Program-made: the position numbers and the translations under genes
In this document: one piece after another, positions 7,315 through 10,895 of the stretch
How the letters are laid out: every line of letters starts with the position of its first letter
Numbering within the stretch: the stretch's first letter is position 1
From: Rhodobacterales bacterium UBA7416
GTDB taxonomy: Bacteria > Pseudomonadota > Alphaproteobacteria > Rhodobacterales > Rhodobacteraceae
Direction: 5' to 3'
DNA: 10,895 nucleotides
Assembly: GCA_002469545.1 (NCBI GenBank)
Contig: DKMK01000066.1
Location: 12,139 to 23,033, forward strand
Notes under the pieces: model-generated
What the model saw: only the letters and a program-made list of their open reading frames with translations
The model's database searches: none
Told to the model about the DNA's origin: nothing

Positions 7315-8069
7315 AGCGCGTTGTTGTAACGGCAGGTGCCGCGGGGATTGGATTGCGGATTGTGCAAGCCTATCTGGCGGCCGGTGCAAAGGTTGCGATT
7401 TGTGATTTGGATGTTGCCGCATTGGATGCTTTTCGCGCGGCCCATCCCGATGCATTGGCGATGCAAGCTGATGTGACGAGCCAGGCAGATATGGATGCGT
7501 TTTTTGCGGCATGTGATGAACATCTGGGCGGTGTGGATGTGATGATTTCCACGGCGGGTATTGGTGGACCAGCGGCCTTGATCGAAGATTTGGATTACGC
7601 GGATTGGAAAGCCACATTATCGACCACCTTGGATGGCACATTCCTGTCTACACGTTGGGCCGCGAAACATATGCGTGCGCAAAAATCTGGGTTGATTGTT
7701 TTGCTGTCTTCGACGGCTGGTTTGTTCGGCTATCCGTATCGTAGCGCCTATGCCACCGCGAAATGGGGTATTGTTGGGTTAACCAAGACATTGGCCATGG
7801 AAATGGGCGGTGATGGTATCCGTGTGAACTGTATCTGTCCCGGTGCAGTAGAAGGTGATCGCATGGATCGCGTTGTGGCAAACGAGGCCCGTGCGCGTGG
7901 TGTCGATGAACAGGTTGTGCGCGATGATTATGTGTCCGCCGTTTCGTTGAAGACATGGGTGACAGCAGATGATATTGCCAACATGGTTCATTTTCTGGAC
8001 AGCCCTGCGGGTGTGAAAATTTCAGGGCAAGCATTGTCAGTTGATGGTCATACGGAATCGATTTCGTAA
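7311..8069 (+). CDS. SDR family oxidoreductase with altered active-site residues
   Basis: This is a 252-residue classical short-chain dehydrogenase/reductase. The nucleotide-binding loop TAGAAGIG (7-14), Asp32 at the end of the second strand (suggesting NAD(H)), catalytic Ser134, and Tyr147/Lys151 in YATAK are all present. Two familiar motifs differ: NNAG reads STAG (80-83), and the Asn of the catalytic tetrad aligns with Thr106 in LSTTLDGTF. The start overlaps the BKACE stop (ATGA), so the two are translationally coupled and probably act together. Possible roles are oxidation of another hydroxy-acid such as D-carnitine, or conversion of the acetoacetate made by BKACE to 3-hydroxybutyrate. 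The sequence does not decide between them. Confidence 0.88.
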   Translation: MKRVVVTAGAAGIGLRIVQAYLAAGAKVAICDLDVAALDAFRAAHPDALAMQADVTSQADMDAFFAACDEHLGGVDVMISTAGIGGPAALIEDLDYADWKATLSTTLDGTFLSTRWAAKHMRAQKSGLIVLLSSTAGLFGYPYRSAYATAKWGIVGLTKTLAMEMGGDGIRVNCICPGAVEGDRMDRVVANEARARGVDEQVVRDDYVSAVSLKTWVTADDIANMVHFLDSPAGVKISGQALSVDGHTESIS

Positions 8070-8135
8070 TGACAGTTATTCGCCCAAAATCTGTTGCACA
8101 GGCGAAATGCTTGGCCCAATTTCAGGGGCGAGTAG

Positions 8136-8165
8136 ACTGTATCCAATGTTTGAAAAGGATACAGT
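8136..8165 (+). promoter_or_regulatory. Perfect 9-bp inverted repeat covering the ribosome binding site of the LRR gene
   Basis: ACTGTATCC (8136-8144) and GGATACAGT (8157-8165) are perfect reverse complements with a 12-base loop. The downstream arm contains the GGA of the Shine-Dalgarno sequence (AAAAGGA), and the ATG follows one base after the arm. In mRNA the stem would hide the ribosome binding site. As DNA it could equally be an operator. No T-run follows, so it is not a terminator. Confidence 0.5.
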
Positions 8166-8166
8166 T

Positions 8167-8871
8167 ATGATTATCAGAAACATGGCAATTGCGACCACCG
8201 TATTGGCAATTTTTGGCAGCATTGCATTGGCCGATATGGCGCCACGTAAACCCGCCAGTAAAATGGCACGCGCGGGTTTAGTGGCCGGTGCCACAAATGC
8301 CGAATTAACGCCCGAGGGTAAGCTGCGTAAACTGCGCAAAAGCCTACGCAAATGTAAGCGTGAAAAATGCGCGTATTTGGATCTGCGTTACCTGCCTATT
8401 ACCGACCTGACGGCGCTGTCCAACATGGATCATTTGGAAACATTACTTCTAAGCTATACTGATGTGTCCGATCTGACGCCGATTGCGGGACTGACGGGGA
8501 TGAAACAATTGCACATCGGGCATACCAAGGTGACGGATATCACCCCGATTTCCGGGATGACCGATCTGGAGTTGTTGCACCTTTGGGGAACTAAAATAAC
8601 CGATTTCACTCCTGTATCTGGGTTTGCGAAATTACACGAACTCGCATTGTCCGAGACGGGTGTCAAAAACCTTCAATTCCTTGCACCACTGCAGAACCTG
8701 CAACGGCTGAATTTGGGCGATCTCAAAATTCGCGATATTTCTGTGTTGGAAAAATTACCAAAGTTACAATTGGTCGAAACCTATCATCTAAAATACTTCA
8801 ACAAACGCACTGTGAAACGCTTGGATGCGCGCGGTGTTTATATTGGCCCCGAATTGATCGCGGTCTGCTAA
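8167..8871 (+). CDS. Exported leucine-rich repeat protein
   Basis: The frame is open from 8041, but the start at 8167 is preferred because AAAAGGA lies 7 bases before this ATG and it begins a normal Sec signal peptide (residues 1-22, cleavage after ALA before Asp23). The product is 234 residues. After a basic linker (about 51-68, with KLRKLRKSLRKCKREKC) come leucine-rich repeats of exactly 22 residues at 90-111, 112-133, 134-155, 156-177 and 178-199, preceded by a partial one at 70-89. The pattern is L..L.L..T.V.DLTPI.G.., as in the bacterial internalin-like LRR class. Cys63 and Cys68 cap the N-terminal side and Cys234 is the last residue, so disulphides are possible. No anchor is visible, so it is probably periplasmic or secreted and used for protein binding. 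It sits 15 bases before the carnitine dehydrogenase gene, hence probably shares its transcript. Its function is unknown. Confidence 0.82.
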   Translation: MIIRNMAIATTVLAIFGSIALADMAPRKPASKMARAGLVAGATNAELTPEGKLRKLRKSLRKCKREKCAYLDLRYLPITDLTALSNMDHLETLLLSYTDVSDLTPIAGLTGMKQLHIGHTKVTDITPISGMTDLELLHLWGTKITDFTPVSGFAKLHELALSETGVKNLQFLAPLQNLQRLNLGDLKIRDISVLEKLPKLQLVETYHLKYFNKRTVKRLDARGVYIGPELIAVC

Positions 8872-8886
8872 CCACAAGGGAATATC

Positions 8887-10317
8887 ATGACACAAACAGC
8901 GGCAATTATTGGTGGCGGCGTTATTGGCGGAGGCTGGTTGGCACGGTTCCTTCTTAATGGCTGGAACGTAAATCTGTTTGACCCAGATCCAGAAGCAGAA
9001 CGCAAGATTGCCGCCGTGTTGGAAAACGCGCGCCATGCCTTGCCGATGTTGTATGATGTCGCGTTGCCCGCTGAGGGCACATTGACAGTTTGCACAACGA
9101 TTGAACAGGCTGTTTCAGGCGTGGATTGGGTGCAAGAAAGCGTGCCTGAGCGGTTGGATTTAAAGCACAAGGTGTTCGCGGATATCGTGGCCCATGCACC
9201 TGCGGATGCCGTTATTGGATCGTCTACATCAGGGTTCAAACCATCCGAATTACAACAGGGATTGGATCGCCCCGATGCGGTTGTTGTTACCCATCCGTTT
9301 AACCCTGTGTATTTGTTGCCATTGATTGAATTGGTTCCATCCCCTGCAAATCCCGTTTCGGTGATTGAACGCGCCAAGGAAATTCTGACATCATTGGGTA
9401 TGTTCCCACTGCATGTACGCCGCGAAATTGATGCGCATATTGCCGATCGTTTCCTAGAGGCCGTTTGGCGTGAAGGGTTGTGGTTGATTAAGGACGGCAT
9501 AGCCACGACACAGGAAATTGACGATGCAATTCGGTATGGTTTTGGTTTGCGCTGGGCGCAGATGGGGTTGTTTGAAACATACCGCATCGCAGGTGGCGAA
9601 GAGGGCATGGCGCATTTCATTGCGCAGTTTGGCCCGTGTTTGCAATGGCCATGGACCAAGTTGATGGATGTGCCTGAATTGACGGATGAATTGATCGCGC
9701 AGATTGCCGATCAATCAGATGCGCAATCAGGGCATTTGTCCATCCGCCAATTGGAGCGCTTGCGTGATAATAATTTGATTGCGATGTTGCGCGCATTGAA
9801 GGGCGAAGATGCCGCCGCAGGTGCGTTGATCAATGCGCATGAGGCAACCATCAGACCCGCCCTGCCAGGTGCAATCGATGGTGCAATGACGACAATTGAA
9901 CGTGTGATCCCCACGGATTGGACGGATTACAACGGGCACATGAACGAGAGCCGTTATGGGCAAGTGTTTTCTGATGCGGCGGATATCGTGATGCAGACCG
10001 TCGGTGCGGACGCCGATTATATTGCGGCTGGTCTAAGCTATTTCACTGTGGACATTCAGATCAAGTTTTTAGCGGAAACCCATGCGGGTGCGCGTGTGAA
10101 TGTGCAATCATATGTGTTGGTTGGTGAAGGCAAAAAGATGCGGTTGTTCCATCAGATGTTTGGTGAGGATGGCACGTTGATGGCAACGGGTGAACAGATG
10201 TTAATCCATGTCAGTTTGGAGACGCGGCGCGCCTGTGATCCACGTGCGGATGTGTTGGCGAAACTAGAAGCAATCGCGGCGGCGCACAGCGCCCTGCCCG
10301 ACCCACGTGGAGTGTAA
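8887..10317 (+). CDS. lcdH: L-carnitine dehydrogenase fused to betainyl-CoA thioesterase
   Basis: This 476-residue two-domain enzyme joins a 3-hydroxyacyl-CoA dehydrogenase-type part (about 1-325) to a hotdog thioesterase (about 332-450). The first part has the NAD loop GGGVIGGG (9-16), Asp32 as NAD discriminator, SSTSGF (112-117) and HPFNP (136-140) with catalytic His136, and IELV with Glu148. The second part has DWTDYNGHMNESRYG (344-358), the 4-hydroxybenzoyl-CoA thioesterase-like active-site loop. A stand-alone carnitine dehydrogenase is about 320 residues; fused forms are known in rhizobia and relatives. Expected reactions are L-carnitine to 3-dehydrocarnitine with NAD, and betainyl-CoA to glycine betaine plus CoA. 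The BKACE gene upstream supplies the step between them. AGGGA stands 6 bases before the ATG. Confidence 0.87.
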   Translation: MTQTAAIIGGGVIGGGWLARFLLNGWNVNLFDPDPEAERKIAAVLENARHALPMLYDVALPAEGTLTVCTTIEQAVSGVDWVQESVPERLDLKHKVFADIVAHAPADAVIGSSTSGFKPSELQQGLDRPDAVVVTHPFNPVYLLPLIELVPSPANPVSVIERAKEILTSLGMFPLHVRREIDAHIADRFLEAVWREGLWLIKDGIATTQEIDDAIRYGFGLRWAQMGLFETYRIAGGEEGMAHFIAQFGPCLQWPWTKLMDVPELTDELIAQIADQSDAQSGHLSIRQLERLRDNNLIAMLRALKGEDAAAGALINAHEATIRPALPGAIDGAMTTIERVIPTDWTDYNGHMNESRYGQVFSDAADIVMQTVGADADYIAAGLSYFTVDIQIKFLAETHAGARVNVQSYVLVGEGKKMRLFHQMFGEDGTLMATGEQMLIHVSLETRRACDPRADVLAKLEAIAAAHSALPDPRGV

Positions 10318-10319
10318 TG

Positions 10320-10895
10320 ATGGATTTTGGATTAAGCCAAGAACAACAGATGATTGCCGACACGGTGCGTGATTTCGTTGAGAAAGAAATCTATCCACAC
10401 GAGGCCGAGGTTGAGCGTACGGGACAGGTGCCACATGAGTTGGGACAGTCAATCAAACAGAAGGTGATCGACCTTGGGTTTTACGCCTGCAACTTTCCCG
10501 AAAGTGTGGGTGGTGCGGGGTTAAGCCATGTTGATTTTACGCTTGTTGAACGTGAGTTGGGGCGTGGTTCGATGGCGCTGACCCACTTCTTTGGGCGTCC
10601 ACAGAACATTTTGATGGCGTGTCAAGGTGAACAGATTGAACGTTACCTTTTGCCGGCTGTGCGTGGTGAACGCATGGATGCCTTGGCGATGACGGAACCC
10701 GATGCGGGAAGTGATGTACGCGGAATGAAATGCAGTGCGGTTCAAGATGGTACCGATTGGGTTATCAATGGGTCTAAGCACTTTATTTCTGGTGCAGAAC
10801 ATGCTGATTTCTTTATCGTGTTTGTGGCTACTGGCGTGGATGAAACACCGCGTGGGCCGAAGAAACGGATCACGACATTTTTGGTGGATCGCGGC
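10320..10895 (+). CDS. Acyl-CoA dehydrogenase, N-terminal part (cut by window end)
   Basis: The first 192 codons of a flavin-dependent acyl-CoA dehydrogenase are present; the C-terminal half and the catalytic-base region lie beyond the window. The N-terminal helical part begins MDFGLSQEQQMIADTVRDF. The family signature AMTEPDAGSDVRGMK (123-137) and the following WVINGSKHFISGAEHADF (147-164) are clear. GGAG lies 7 bases before ATG 10320; the ATG at 10317, overlapping the preceding stop, is possible but only 4 bases from it. In a carnitine cluster it may oxidise gamma-butyrobetainyl-CoA to crotonobetainyl-CoA, or act in the reverse direction. That substrate is inferred from neighbours only, and an ordinary short- or branched-chain acyl-CoA enzyme is the alternative. 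Confidence 0.88.
   Translation, partial: MDFGLSQEQQMIADTVRDFVEKEIYPHEAEVERTGQVPHELGQSIKQKVIDLGFYACNFPESVGGAGLSHVDFTLVERELGRGSMALTHFFGRPQNILMACQGEQIERYLLPAVRGERMDALAMTEPDAGSDVRGMKCSAVQDGTDWVINGSKHFISGAEHADFFIVFVATGVDETPRGPKKRITTFLVDRG

Noticed and set aside
6457..7641. Long minus-strand open frames opposite the BKACE and SDR genes
   Set aside because: They have no recognisable domains or ribosome binding sites and lie opposite clearly coding genes, so they are coding shadows.
8136..8165. The inverted repeat as a terminator after the SDR gene
   Set aside because: No T-run follows the stem; the next bases are the start codon and coding sequence.
8041..8166. An upstream start at 8041 for the LRR protein (276 residues)
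   Set aside because: It would overlap the SDR gene by 29 bases, bury the signal peptide inside the protein and ignore the ribosome binding site in front of ATG 8167.

Overview
The window looks like chromosomal DNA from a moderate-GC alphaproteobacterium. The most likely group is Rhodobacterales (Roseobacter group). The reasons are a TRAP-type DctP start of the form common in that group, a DctB/DctD pair next to it, a short DUF1127-like protein, and a carnitine catabolic cluster with a carnitine dehydrogenase fused to a thioesterase. This placement is inferred from protein style, not from a marker gene. I see no rRNA, tRNA, CRISPR array, insertion sequence or phage gene, and there is no gene-free stretch longer than 300 bases.

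Region 1 (1-3264) is a C4-dicarboxylate uptake and sensing locus. The 5' end of dctP (minus strand, cut by the window edge) lies divergent to dctB and dctD, which overlap by 4 bases. The shared 228-base spacer holds a perfect TGTGCG-N6-CGCACA palindrome, a plausible DctD operator. The DctD-like regulator keeps its receiver and Fis-type DNA-binding domains. Its central AAA+ domain has lost the GAFTGA loop and a recognisable Walker B, so it is unlikely to be a sigma-54 activator. I also found no convincing -24/-12 promoter in the spacer.

Region 2 (3265-5381) carries a small DUF1127-like gene and pgi (glucose-6-phosphate isomerase), both on the minus strand. Upstream of pgi there is a compact control region. 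A candidate promoter has one perfect 14-base palindrome in its spacer and a second, LacI-type 12-base palindrome over the probable transcription start, directly before the ribosome binding site.

Region 3 (5382-10895) looks like a carnitine-to-glycine-betaine gene cluster. A GlxA/CdhR-type AraC regulator is divergent from a plus-strand run. That run is a BKACE-family (beta-keto acid cleavage) enzyme, an SDR oxidoreductase, an exported leucine-rich-repeat protein, an L-carnitine dehydrogenase/betainyl-CoA thioesterase fusion and an acyl-CoA dehydrogenase cut by the window end. The inferred route has three steps. The dehydrogenase domain oxidises L-carnitine to 3-dehydrocarnitine. The BKACE enzyme uses acetyl-CoA to split this into betainyl-CoA and acetoacetate. 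The thioesterase domain then releases glycine betaine.

The least expected element is the secreted LRR protein placed between the catabolic enzymes. Its ribosome binding site lies in one arm of a perfect 9-bp inverted repeat, so it may be controlled separately from its neighbours.
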